From contig NZ_KE007306.1 of assembly GCF_000397065.2 (NCBI RefSeq), positions 1,134,883 through 1,198,882 of the forward strand: 64,000 bases of DNA. The letters are read 5' to 3'. Numbering within the stretch: the stretch's first letter is position 1; each line of letters begins with the position of its first letter. Both the position numbers and the translations under genes were made by a program. Below are positions 57,144 to 64,000 of the stretch, piece by piece. The DNA comes from Marinobacter lipolyticus SM19. Lineage in GTDB: Bacteria; Pseudomonadota; Gammaproteobacteria; Pseudomonadales; Oleiphilaceae. The notes under the pieces are model-generated. The model was given only the letters and a program-made list of their open reading frames with translations. It was not told the origin of the DNA and made no database searches.

Positions 57144-57153
57144 CTGGTATAAA
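57125..57153 (+). promoter_or_regulatory. Sigma-70 promoter for rpmB-rpmG
   Basis: TTGCGT (57125-57130) and TATAAA (57148-57153) are separated by exactly 17 bp. Transcription would begin near 57160, leaving a leader of about 110 bases before rpmB, long enough for ribosomal-protein-type control. Confidence 0.6.
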
Positions 57154-57270
57154 AGCGTCCCTTTCTGGCGGCGTCTGGCGAGCAGCGTGCATTTTGAGGC
57201 GCAAGTAGCAACCAGAGGCGCGATTAAACGAATTCGTATATTAAGACCATTGCTCAGGTCGGAGGCAAGT

Positions 57271-57507
57271 ATGTCCAGAGTTTGTCAGGTTACCGGTAAG
57301 CGTCCGGTCACCGGTAACAATGTATCCCACGCGATGAATCACACCCGTCGTCGCTTTCTGCCGAATCTGCAGAATCACCGCTTCTGGGTTGAATCAGAGA
57401 AGCGTTTCGTGAAGCTGCGCATTTCCACCAAGGGCATGCGCATCATCGACAAAAAAGGCATTGACGCTGTGCTGGCCGATCTTCGCGCCCGCGGCGAGAA
57501 AGTTTAA
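57271..57507 (+). CDS. rpmB: Large ribosomal subunit protein bL28
   Basis: 78 residues. [25 protein letters not shown] is the standard bL28 N-terminus (quoted in part: [12 protein letters not shown]), followed by RRRFLPNLQ and the [10 protein letters not shown] segment. GGAGG lies five bases before ATG 57271. A single N-terminal cysteine is present rather than a CxxC zinc set. rpmG follows 11 bp later. Confidence 0.98.
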   Translation: MSRVCQVTGKRPVTGNNVSHAMNHTRRRFLPNLQNHRFWVESEKRFVKLRISTKGMRIIDKKGIDAVLADLRARGEKV

Positions 57508-57518
57508 GGAGCCGCATC

Positions 57519-57674
57519 ATGCGCGAGAAAATCAAGCTGGTTTCATCAGCAGGTACTGGTCATTTCTATACGACCAACAAGAACAAGCGTAACACTCCGG
57601 AAAAGATCGAGATCAAGAAGTATGATCCGGTTGTCCGCAAGCACGTTGCGTACAAGGAAGCCAAGATCAAGTAA
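57519..57674 (+). CDS. rpmG: Large ribosomal subunit protein bL33
   Basis: 51 residues, beginning [17 protein letters not shown] and ending KEAKIK. This is the cysteine-free (zinc-independent) form typical of gammaproteobacteria, without CxxC pairs. AAGGAG lies eight bases before the ATG. It forms the usual rpmB-rpmG pair and is closed by a strong intrinsic terminator 19 bp after its stop. Confidence 0.98.
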   Translation: MREKIKLVSSAGTGHFYTTNKNKRNTPEKIEIKKYDPVVRKHVAYKEAKIK

Positions 57675-57692
57675 TCGCGATCTGGCAACCTG

Positions 57693-57721
57693 AAAAACCC
57701 GGCCATGTGCCGGGTTTTTTT
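57693..57721. terminator. Bidirectional intrinsic terminator after rpmG
   Basis: CCCGGC (57698-57703) and GCCGGG (57709-57714) form the stem around a CATGT loop, extended by A5/T5 pairs and followed on the plus strand by seven T residues. The upstream A-run lets it also serve the convergent EEP-family gene, which ends at 57739. Confidence 0.93.
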
Positions 57722-57738
57722 ATTGCCCGAAAATCACC

Positions 57739-58599
57739 TCAGAAGGACTCAAGATAGCCCTTCGGCAGCGCGACATCCATGGCAATGGGCAAGTGATCCG
57801 ACATTGGGTAGCTGACCACCTCAGAGCGGCGGATTTCCAGGCTGGGACTCACCAGGATATGATCCAGAGCTTTCTCTGGCCTCCAGCTCGGAAAGCTGTG
57901 GGCAGTATCCGGTAGTGGAATCAGATCGGTTTCCCTCAGTGGTGTCTGCGTCAGCAATTCCTCCGCATGATTATTCATATCCCCCATCAACACCACATGC
58001 TGGTAATCACCGATCAACTCCCGAATGTATCCCAACTGTCGCTGCTGTGCCGCCCGACTCAGTGACAGGTGCATCATCACCAGCACCAGCGGATCATCCT
58101 CCGAACCGTAACGGGCAATAATCGCACCGCGCCCCGGAATCAGCCCCGGCAACCGGTGCTCGGTGACATCCAGCGGCCGATACCGGCTCAACAAACCGTT
58201 ACTGTGCTGGGCGATCTGCCCGAGGTTCCGATTCAGCTGCTGGTACCAGTACGGAATACCAGCCGCTTCTGCCAGATACTGAACCTGATTGATGTAGCCA
58301 CTCCTCAGACTGCCACCATCACATTCCTGCAACGCTACCACGTCGTAATTCCGCAACAGGGTAGCAATGCGATCCAGGTTCCCGATGCGATTGCGATGCG
58401 GCAGGAAATGCTGCCAGCTTCGAGTCAGGTAATGACGGTAGGAGGAGGTATTGATACCGACCTGTATATTGAAAGTCAGCAGCCGGATGTGCCGGTGAGG
58501 TTCAAACTCGGGCACATGCTCACTTCCGGAACAACGCCCCCTGGGCTCTCCGGTCGGTCGGAGAAACCCATCCAGCTGCTTGCGAATGTGTCTGTACAT
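57739..58599 (-). CDS. Endonuclease/exonuclease/phosphatase (EEP) family protein
   Basis: 286 residues. EEP-fold motifs appear in order: LLTFNIQVG (metal-binding asparagine), VALQECDGG (glutamate), MMHLSLS (histidine-loop region), LMGDMNNH (Asp-x-Asn), LDHILVS and the terminal SDHLPI (Asp-His). These fit a magnesium-dependent phosphodiesterase or phosphatase of unknown substrate. No signal peptide. The ribosome site before ATG 58599 is weak. It follows dsbA by 47 bp, as I recall for Pseudomonas. Confidence 0.88.
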   Translation of the reverse strand: MYRHIRKQLDGFLRPTGEPRGRCSGSEHVPEFEPHRHIRLLTFNIQVGINTSSYRHYLTRSWQHFLPHRNRIGNLDRIATLLRNYDVVALQECDGGSLRSGYINQVQYLAEAAGIPYWYQQLNRNLGQIAQHSNGLLSRYRPLDVTEHRLPGLIPGRGAIIARYGSEDDPLVLVMMHLSLSRAAQQRQLGYIRELIGDYQHVVLMGDMNNHAEELLTQTPLRETDLIPLPDTAHSFPSWRPEKALDHILVSPSLEIRRSEVVSYPMSDHLPIAMDVALPKGYLESF

Positions 58600-58646
58600 G
58601 TTACCGGCTCACCCGACTGTGGCACACACCCCGAGACAAAGCCTGC

Positions 58647-59282
58647 TTACTCTGCGGAGCCGCGCTCTTTCTCGACCAGATAGTCAACGACCTCCAGTAC
58701 AGCCTCATGGCCACCCGCCATAGAGGCACTGACCGTGTACTTACCATTAACAAGCATAGTCGGTGTACCGGTGATACGCGCGCCGCGGATTTTAGCCTGG
58801 GCTTTCTGCATTCGCATGTTGACCCCAAAGCTGTTGTAGTTCTCAAGGAACTGCTCGCCGTCCACACCATAACCACTGACAAATTCCGCCAGCGCCTCTC
58901 CGGAATTCAGCGGCCGCCGCTCTCCGGCCAGGGCATCGAACAGGGCATCGTGAACCTTGTCCCGCTCACCCATCGCCTCCAGCGCGAAGAACGCCCTGGC
59001 GTGCGGCTCCCAGGATTTGCCCAGAGCAGCGGGAATCTGAACATAGTCAACGTCATCCGGGCGATCCTCAGCCCAGGCTTCTACCAACGGCTTGAACGCG
59101 TAACAATGGGGGCAGCCATACCAGAACACCTCTGCCACTTCGATAGTCTCGCTGCTGTCGGTACGGACCGGAGAACTCAGCTCCCGATAGTGAGTGCCCT
59201 CCTGCCATTCGGCTGCATTGACCTGGCCAGTTATGGCGAAGGCCGCCAGAAAGGTGACTGCAGTACTCAGACTTCTAAACAT
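58647..59282 (-). CDS. dsbA: Periplasmic thiol:disulfide interchange protein DsbA
   Basis: 211 residues. A signal peptide ends near GQVNAAE. The thioredoxin-fold active site is CPHC in FWYGCPHCYAF, and the cis-proline is in ITGTPTMLVNG. DsbA oxidises cysteine pairs in exported proteins; LptD (6458-8887) would be one client in this genome. GGAG lies seven bases before ATG 59282. Its upstream 225 bp holds the tandem hairpins at 59408-59511. Confidence 0.96.
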   Translation of the reverse strand: MFRSLSTAVTFLAAFAITGQVNAAEWQEGTHYRELSSPVRTDSSETIEVAEVFWYGCPHCYAFKPLVEAWAEDRPDDVDYVQIPAALGKSWEPHARAFFALEAMGERDKVHDALFDALAGERRPLNSGEALAEFVSGYGVDGEQFLENYNSFGVNMRMQKAQAKIRGARITGTPTMLVNGKYTVSASMAGGHEAVLEVVDYLVEKERGSAE

Positions 59283-59407
59283 CGACTGTCTCCGGTTTTG
59301 TTAATTCATTCTGGAACTGATTATGACCCAGCGTACGCAAAAAGTTCCACCGCCGCCGAATTAAAGACAGGAAAGGCAATAACGACAAACCAACCCATGC
59401 TTCTCAG

Positions 59408-59434
59408 ACGGCAATTACCAAAGATGGTAGCCGT
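59408..59434. repeat. Small hairpin abutting the third long inverted repeat
   Basis: ACGGC (59408-59412) and TACCA (59416-59420) pair with TGGTA (59425-59429) and GCCGT (59430-59434), with an AAT bulge and an AAGA loop. It ends on the base before the long repeat begins, forming a tandem hairpin. Confidence 0.7.
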
Positions 59435-59511
59435 TTAGGGGTGGGTAGGAATTTCCAAAACATTCAAAGAAGCCACGCTTCTCCGTTTTGGAAATTCCTA
59501 CCCACCCCTAA
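59435..59511. repeat. Long perfect inverted repeat (short-loop relative)
   Basis: Arms 59435-59461 and 59485-59511 are perfectly complementary over 27 bp. The 23-nt loop contains GAAGC-CAC-GCTTC (59469-59481), a small inner hairpin. The right arm includes the TAG stop codon of the hydroxylase gene (59510-59508 on the minus strand), so the structure forms exactly at the end of that reading frame. Arm length resembles the repeats at 125-236 and 18140-18251, but the loop lacks their ATGGATG motif. Confidence 0.92.
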
Positions 59512-60524
59512 TCGGCGACCCGACGAACTCCCAACCGCCCAATCCAACGACGGAAGATCACCACGAAGGGCATGAACACCAGACTGCCCAGGCTCTGGTA
59601 CTTGCGGTTCTCGGCTTCGCCGATCCCGAAGGTGATATTTTCCGGTTCCGGCGTGGTGACGTAAAGGGTGCCGAACATTCGGTCCCAGATCGACAGGTTG
59701 GTTCCGAAGTTCTTGTTAAAATGCCGTGGATTGTCACTGTGGTGGATCTGGTGCTGCGCCGGGCTGTTGATCCAGCGCTCAACGCGCGGCCCAAAGGACA
59801 ACCAGACATGGGTATGGCGCAGGTTGGCGGCCAGGGCATTGAAGATGAACACCAGGTAGGTGACTCCGAACAGGGTATACCTGCTGACTTCGCCGCCACA
59901 CAAGTAGTAAAAGGTACCGGCGTAGAGACCCATCAGGGTCAGGTACGCCAACCGCCCCCCGATCTTCTCCACGAAGTGGATGCGGCTTGCCGTCGCCGGT
60001 ACCAGTACCGGGGCGGAATGGTGCACCTTGTGAAACTCCCACAACCACCTGGAGTGGAACGCCCGGTGCACCCAATAGTGGGCAAAGCCCCCCACCAGAA
60101 ACACACCCAGACCGTAAATTACCATCAGCCCCATATCCTCTCCCAAGCGGGGCCGCTCACCCCAGAGATTGGTCATGAATGCCATCCAGTCGCCCGAACT
60201 GAAAATGTAGGGATCGACAATGCCCACGACAGGCACCACGAATAACACCTTAAGCACCGCTCGCAGGAAGTAATACTGGTAGTCCAACAACGCGGAACGG
60301 TGGAAGTGGACCCGACTGCCACCGAGGAACTGCCAGTAACTGGACGCCTGGGTGACACCTGTCCGGAGTCGGTGACGGTACACCCCCCAGGCCACAAGGT
60401 AGGAAATAATCAGGAAGGCCAAACCAAAGCGACCATTGAGATCAAAGATGCCGAAGAACTTATCGGTCACAGGCTCGATGACCGTAGCATCAAGGAAGTT
60501 CAACAGTCCAAACAACAGGTCCAT
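59508..60524 (-). CDS. Sterol desaturase/fatty acid hydroxylase superfamily membrane enzyme
   Basis: 338 residues with several membrane helices. Histidine clusters HRAFH, HKVHH and HQIHH, with a further HTHVW, complete the di-iron site of the superfamily. NFGTNLSIWDRMFGTLY near the end is the same block seen in the enzyme at 25409-26341, but the two are clearly different proteins. The substrate is unknown. The ribosome site is weak. It lies between cytochrome c4 and dsbA, which I recall as closer neighbours in Pseudomonas, so it may be an insertion here. Confidence 0.9.
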   Translation of the reverse strand: MDLLFGLLNFLDATVIEPVTDKFFGIFDLNGRFGLAFLIISYLVAWGVYRHRLRTGVTQASSYWQFLGGSRVHFHRSALLDYQYYFLRAVLKVLFVVPVVGIVDPYIFSSGDWMAFMTNLWGERPRLGEDMGLMVIYGLGVFLVGGFAHYWVHRAFHSRWLWEFHKVHHSAPVLVPATASRIHFVEKIGGRLAYLTLMGLYAGTFYYLCGGEVSRYTLFGVTYLVFIFNALAANLRHTHVWLSFGPRVERWINSPAQHQIHHSDNPRHFNKNFGTNLSIWDRMFGTLYVTTPEPENITFGIGEAENRKYQSLGSLVFMPFVVIFRRWIGRLGVRRVAD

Positions 60525-60556
60525 TCGCTAGGCCCAGGGAGAGAATTGACGGAAAT

Positions 60557-60594
60557 AAAAAAACCGGCTTCCAGGACATGGAAACCGGTTTTTT
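60557..60594. terminator. Intrinsic terminator after cytochrome c4
   Basis: A-rich plus CCGG-CTTCCA pairs with TGGAA-CCGG plus T-rich sequence (60558-60573 with 60579-60594, one mismatch) around a 5-nt loop. On the minus strand it follows the cytochrome c4 stop by about 15 bp and ends in a run of seven T, so it should end that transcript. The plus strand also has a T-run. Confidence 0.9.
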
Positions 60595-60609
60595 GTGTCC
60601 GAAGACGGA

Positions 60610-61218
60610 TCAGTTCAGGCCGGAAACATAATTGGCCACCGCCTCGATTTCCGAGTCGGTCAGTTTGGTAGCAACATCCATCATGATGGACGCGTTTGTC
60701 GTACCGCTGCGCTCACCATCCCGGTAGGCTTTCAGCTGCTTCTCAATGTAGGCAGCTTGCTGGCCACCGAGACGCGGGAAGCCTGCTGGCTCGTTGCCCT
60801 TACCTTGAGGGTTGTGGCAACCGGAACAGGCCGGCACGCCTGAGGCCAGGTTACCACCACGATACAACGCCTGCCCCTGCTCGATGAGCTCCGGATCTGC
60901 CTGATTAACCACCATAGCCTGGTCGTTGAAGTAGGCGGCCAGATCCTTCAGATCCTGGTCGGATTTATCGTTCAGCAACCCGGTCATTTCTGCAATCTGG
61001 CGATCACCGCTCTTAATGGCCGACAACTGCTGGTACAGGTATTTCTCACCCAGGCCGGACAGCTTGGGGTAAGCAGCCATTACCGGCTTGGCACCGCCTT
61101 GACCGTGGCAACCGGCACATACGGCTGCGTTTTCCTTGCCTGCTTCAGGATCTCCAGCCCCGTGTGCCATCGCTGTGAGGCCAACACCGAGAACAACTCC
61201 TGCGATCAGTTTTTTCAT
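60610..61218 (-). CDS. Diheme cytochrome c4
   Basis: 202 residues. A signal peptide (about 1-22, ending AHGAG) precedes two class I c-type heme domains with CAGCH (about residue 34) and CSGCH (about residue 135). The two halves show the internal duplication of cytochrome c4, with YPKLSGLGEKYLYQQL and FPRLGGQQAAYIEKQL as matching segments. It carries electrons in the periplasm, typically to cbb3-type or other terminal oxidases. GGAG lies five bases before ATG 61218. Divergent from yihA. Confidence 0.94.
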   Translation of the reverse strand: MKKLIAGVVLGVGLTAMAHGAGDPEAGKENAAVCAGCHGQGGAKPVMAAYPKLSGLGEKYLYQQLSAIKSGDRQIAEMTGLLNDKSDQDLKDLAAYFNDQAMVVNQADPELIEQGQALYRGGNLASGVPACSGCHNPQGKGNEPAGFPRLGGQQAAYIEKQLKAYRDGERSGTTNASIMMDVATKLTDSEIEAVANYVSGLN

Positions 61219-61393
61219 GCTCGCTCCGCTTCTCTCATCCAAAGTATTCTTCGTTATGCAGCCGGCAGGCACTGGCCCAGACAGGCACAAAACCGGGGCT
61301 GTTCAGCAGCATCGCTCAGCGTGCTGCCCGGAATTGGTGTAGCATTATACATTAATCCCCGATAACTGAAATCCAATAGGAAGCCCAACCACC

Positions 61394-62047
61394 GTGTCAT
61401 CTGATCTGACTCAAAAATCGATCTCATTCAACAGCGCCCGATTCCTGATCAGTGCATCGCGGCTGGAAGAGTGCCCACCGGATTCCGGTGCGGAAGTCGC
61501 GTTTGCGGGACGCTCCAACGCCGGCAAATCCAGCGCGATCAATTCCATTACCGCCCACGGCAAACTGGCGCGCACCAGTAAGACGCCCGGTCGCACCCGC
61601 CTGATCAACTTTTTCACACTGAATCGCGAAAACTGCCGCCTGGTGGACCTGCCGGGCTACGGCTATGCCAAAGTCTCCCGGGATATGAAGGATGACTGGC
61701 AAAAACATCTGGGGCACTACCTCAACGACCGCCGCTGCCTGCGGGGCCTGGTGCTGGTCATGGACATCCGTCACCCGCTGACCGATTTCGACCAGATGAT
61801 GGTGGAATGGTGTGAACATAACAACCTGCCGCTGATGATTCTGGCCACCAAGGCCGACAAACTGAAATTCGGGCAGGCCAAGACGGCCATGCTGGGCATC
61901 GCTGGCAAGCTGAAAGAGTTCCAGTGCGTTGAGCACCTGATCATGTTCTCGGCAACGTCAAAGCGAGGGGTCGATGAATGTCGTGACGCGCTGACCGCAT
62001 GGCTGGAAGCTGGCAGCGACGATGCCACAGACGAAATGATGGGCTAA
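61394..62047 (+). CDS. yihA: Ribosome biogenesis GTPase YihA/YsxC (EngB)
   Basis: 217 residues. GTPase motifs: G1 [10 protein letters not shown]2 threonine in TPGRT, G3 DLPGYG, G4 TKADK, G5 SATSKRG. The family helps late assembly of the large ribosomal subunit and is usually essential. The start is GTG 61394 with AGGAAG about ten bases upstream. Its stop is one base from that of the convergent gntR gene. Confidence 0.95.
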   Translation: MSSDLTQKSISFNSARFLISASRLEECPPDSGAEVAFAGRSNAGKSSAINSITAHGKLARTSKTPGRTRLINFFTLNRENCRLVDLPGYGYAKVSRDMKDDWQKHLGHYLNDRRCLRGLVLVMDIRHPLTDFDQMMVEWCEHNNLPLMILATKADKLKFGQAKTAMLGIAGKLKEFQCVEHLIMFSATSKRGVDECRDALTAWLEAGSDDATDEMMG

Positions 62048-62048
62048 T

Positions 62049-63047
62049 TCAGAGAGTTCCGCCCCGCTCAATCCGGTATCCCAGGTCAATTCGCTGATCG
62101 CTGATAGCAGCGCCACCCAGGCGCGCAATCAGCTCTTCAGCGGCTCGTTGCCCTACCTGCTCCCGTGGCGTGATTACACTTGCCAGTGGCGGAACCATAA
62201 CACGACCCACATCGTGGCCATGAAAGCCGGCGATGGCAATTCGCTGGGGCACGGGAATGCCCCGACGCTGACACTCGAAAAACGCCCCGATGGCAACGTC
62301 GTCATTCGTGCAGAAGATGCCATCGGTGTCCGGATTCTCCTCCAGAATCTGCGCCATCAGGGTGGCGCCCACACTGAAGGACGAACGTTGCTCACTGCGG
62401 AGCGTTATCGGAGTCAGACCCTCCTCCTCCATGGCCCGACAGTAGCCTTCCTGGCGCTGTAACGTGCGGGCATCCAGCCGAACCGCGAGATAGACCACCC
62501 GCCGGCGTCCGAGACGGATCATTTCACGCACCATATCGTAGGCCGCACTGACATTGTCGAATCCCACGGCCTGCTCAAACGGTGCCGTGTGCGTGTCCAT
62601 GATTTCCACCGTCGGCACTCCGGCGGTTTGCAGCATCCTTAGTGTACGCTCGGTATGCTGACTCTCGGACAGGATGACGCCATCCACGTTATAGGACAGC
62701 AGCGAGGACAGACTGCGTTCCTCAATTTCGGGACTGTATCCGTAGTGCGCCAGCATCAGGTGATATCCAGCCGGCTCGGTGACCGACTCCAACCCCTTGA
62801 TGACATCCGCAAAAACCTGGTTGGTCAGTGACGGCAACAAGACACCGATTGCATGGCTGGTGGACTTGGAAAGCAGATCCGGAGCGCGGTTGGGGATATA
62901 ACCCAGCGCTTCGGCCTCGGCAAAGATTCGCTCCCGCATGGGCTCAGAAACGTTATCCGCGCCCCGCAGACACCGGCTGACGGTCATCTTGGTCGCTCCG
63001 ACCCGATCGGCAATATCCTGCAATGTGGGACGCCTGTTCTTTACCAT
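62049..63047 (-). CDS. gntR: LacI-family regulator of gluconate genes (GntR-like)
   Basis: 332 residues. The LacI helix-turn-helix starts at residue 8 (LQDIADRVGATKMTVSRCLR), followed by the hinge helix and a sugar-binding domain with FCTNDDVAIGAFF and IAIAGFHGHDVG. Its place directly upstream of gluconokinase, together with its resemblance to E. coli GntR, suggests it senses gluconate. TGGAG precedes ATG 63047. The kinase and permease genes on its upstream side run in the same direction. Confidence 0.88.
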   Translation of the reverse strand: MVKNRRPTLQDIADRVGATKMTVSRCLRGADNVSEPMRERIFAEAEALGYIPNRAPDLLSKSTSHAIGVLLPSLTNQVFADVIKGLESVTEPAGYHLMLAHYGYSPEIEERSLSSLLSYNVDGVILSESQHTERTLRMLQTAGVPTVEIMDTHTAPFEQAVGFDNVSAAYDMVREMIRLGRRRVVYLAVRLDARTLQRQEGYCRAMEEEGLTPITLRSEQRSSFSVGATLMAQILEENPDTDGIFCTNDDVAIGAFFECQRRGIPVPQRIAIAGFHGHDVGRVMVPPLASVITPREQVGQRAAEELIARLGGAAISDQRIDLGYRIERGGTL

Positions 63048-63103
63048 CTACGACTCCAGTCATGGTTAAAGCTGTCTATCATACCCGCGAGCAAGCCACG
63101 AAA

Positions 63104-63622
63104 TCAGTTCCGGCCACCCCCTCCCCTCAGGCCAAGCCCGGTAACGCACTGCGTGATGATCTGCCCCGGCGTTCCCGACACATCCACGACAATCGCGTTT
63201 TCGTCAGAGGCCGGCTCTTCCAGCAATTGAAACTGGCTCTCCAGCATGGCGCGACCATTAAAGTAGTGGTCCGTTCGTCTGGAATGCCGGGCCCAGATGG
63301 TTTCAAAATCCCCCTTGAGGTAGACGAAACGTGCCTCTGGATTGCAGTCCAGCAGGCGCGCCCGGTAGCAACGCTTCAGCGCCGAGCAGGCCAGCACCAG
63401 GCCACCCTCCTCCCGCCGGATCAGCTCCGCGAGATCATCCAGCCAGCCCCGCCGGTCCTCGTCGGTCAGCGGAATTCCCGCCGCCATCTTTTCTACATTG
63501 GCAGGACTGTGATAATCGTCCGCATCGTAAAACCGCACCCCCAACTCGCTGGCAAGCATGGTGCCGGTGAGGCTCTTACCGCACCCGGACACCCCCATTA
63601 CGATCACTTTGAACGCCGTCAT
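63104..63622 (-). CDS. gntK: Gluconokinase GntK
   Basis: 172 residues. The P-loop is GVSGCGKSLTG, DADDYHSPANVEKMAAGIPL holds the substrate-site residues typical of thermoresistant gluconokinase, and CSALKRCYR follows. It phosphorylates gluconate to 6-phosphogluconate, feeding the Entner-Doudoroff or pentose phosphate route (rpe at 12521 belongs to the latter). ATG 63622 lies one base past the permease stop, and gntR follows 56 bp downstream. Confidence 0.94.
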   Translation of the reverse strand: MTAFKVIVMGVSGCGKSLTGTMLASELGVRFYDADDYHSPANVEKMAAGIPLTDEDRRGWLDDLAELIRREEGGLVLACSALKRCYRARLLDCNPEARFVYLKGDFETIWARHSRRTDHYFNGRAMLESQFQLLEEPASDENAIVVDVSGTPGQIITQCVTGLGLRGGGGRN

Positions 63623-63623
63623 A

Positions 63624-64000
63624 TCACTGCCACCATAGCGCCAGCTGGGGGAACGCGATCAGCAGTCCCAGAGCCACGACCTGGAGCGCGATAAACGGCA
63701 GCAGGGCCCGAAATATCTCACCCAGGGTAATGTCCTTCGGAGTCACAGTCTTGAGGTAGAAGGCCGCCGGCCCAAAAGGAGGCGACAGGAAAGACACTTG
63801 CATGTTCATGCAGAACACTACCCCGAACCAGATCGGGCTGTACCCCAGCTCCGTCACGATGGGCACGAAGATCGGCATGGTCAGCAGCGCGACACCCACC
63901 CAGTCCAGGAACATGCCAAGGATGAGCAGAATCAACATCATGAACAGGATGGTGGTCAGACCATGCCCGCCACTGACGGCGAAGACCATGTCGCGGACGA
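63624..64000 (-). CDS. TRAP transporter large permease (DctM type), truncated at window edge
   Basis: Only the C-terminal 125 or so residues are inside the window; the gene continues past 64000. Membrane helices with GMFLDWVGVALLTMPIFVPI and MQVSFLSPPFGPAAFYL are typical of the C-terminal half of DctM/SiaT large permeases. It runs directly into gntK, so the imported substrate is probably gluconate or a related sugar acid. The small permease and the binding protein would be expected further upstream, outside the window. Confidence 0.9.
   Translation of the reverse strand, partial: VRDMVFAVSGGHGLTTILFMMLILLILGMFLDWVGVALLTMPIFVPIVTELGYSPIWFGVVFCMNMQVSFLSPPFGPAAFYLKTVTPKDITLGEIFRALLPFIALQVVALGLLIAFPQLALWWQ

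Overview
The window looks like chromosomal DNA of a marine gammaproteobacterium, most probably Marinobacter or a close relative. Three things suggest this: protein-level resemblance to Pseudomonas-type housekeeping genes (SlmA, Crp/Vfr-like, SpeD, AmgK/MurU, cytochrome c4), a moderately high GC content, and a gene order that I recall in part from Pseudomonas (surA-lptD-amgK-murU, rpe-gph-trpE, trpGDC next to crp-osmC-speD, coaBC-dut-algC-argB, rpmB-rpmG, dsbA-cytochrome c4-yihA). The species call is inference. I see no rRNA, tRNA, IS element, prophage or CRISPR array.

Layout. 0.3-8.9 kb (mostly minus strand): slmA, thiG-thiS, a DUF423 membrane protein, and the tightly packed surA-pdxA-rsmA-apaH series headed by lptD, so outer-membrane biogenesis is joined to cofactor synthesis and ribosome maturation. 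9.1-11.6 kb (plus): amgK-murU peptidoglycan recycling and a DjlA-like co-chaperone. 12.5-18.1 kb (plus): rpe-gph, then a probable Trp-codon leader peptide and trpE-trpG-trpD-trpC. 18.1-30.4 kb: a 12-kb accessory block between trpC and crp with a DUF4202 protein, two glutathione transferases, an M14 carboxypeptidase with an alpha/beta hydrolase, a solute-binding lipoprotein, a META lipoprotein, an AraC regulator divergent from a membrane fatty-acid-hydroxylase-type enzyme, a PEP-CTERM protein behind a sigma-54-like promoter, modBC, and an epoxide-hydrolase-like enzyme. 30.4-33.7 kb: crp, osmC-like, speD, pirin.

33.7-39.2 kb (minus): a signalling operon made of a small membrane protein, an SLC5 symporter-histidine kinase, a stand-alone receiver, and a membrane PAS/pseudokinase protein that ends in a DnaQ-like exonuclease. 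39.3-46 kb: an unknown small gene, trxA, a LysR regulator, prkB, and a very large PilZ-DUF1631-GGDEF-EAL protein with both catalytic domains degenerate. 46-57 kb: a lipoprotein peptidase, then a long minus-strand series coaBC-dut-algC-argB-unknown-argE-argA (pantothenate/CoA, dUTP removal, sugar-phosphate mutase, arginine). 56.4-57.7 kb: radC and rpmB-rpmG. 57.7-62 kb: an EEP-family phosphatase, dsbA, a second desaturase-family enzyme, cytochrome c4 and yihA. 62-64 kb: gntR-gntK and a truncated TRAP permease, together a gluconate-type uptake cluster.

The most unusual signals are (i) two long perfect inverted repeats (125-236 and 18140-18251) whose arms are unrelated but whose 54-nt loops align without gaps, with a shorter relative at 59435-59511; (ii) the symporter-kinase/receiver/pseudokinase-exonuclease operon, led by a gene whose ribosome site and start codon lie inside a strong hairpin; (iii) 21-bp-spaced direct repeats between the AraC gene and its divergent neighbour; and (iv) the sigma-54-like promoter of the PEP-CTERM gene.
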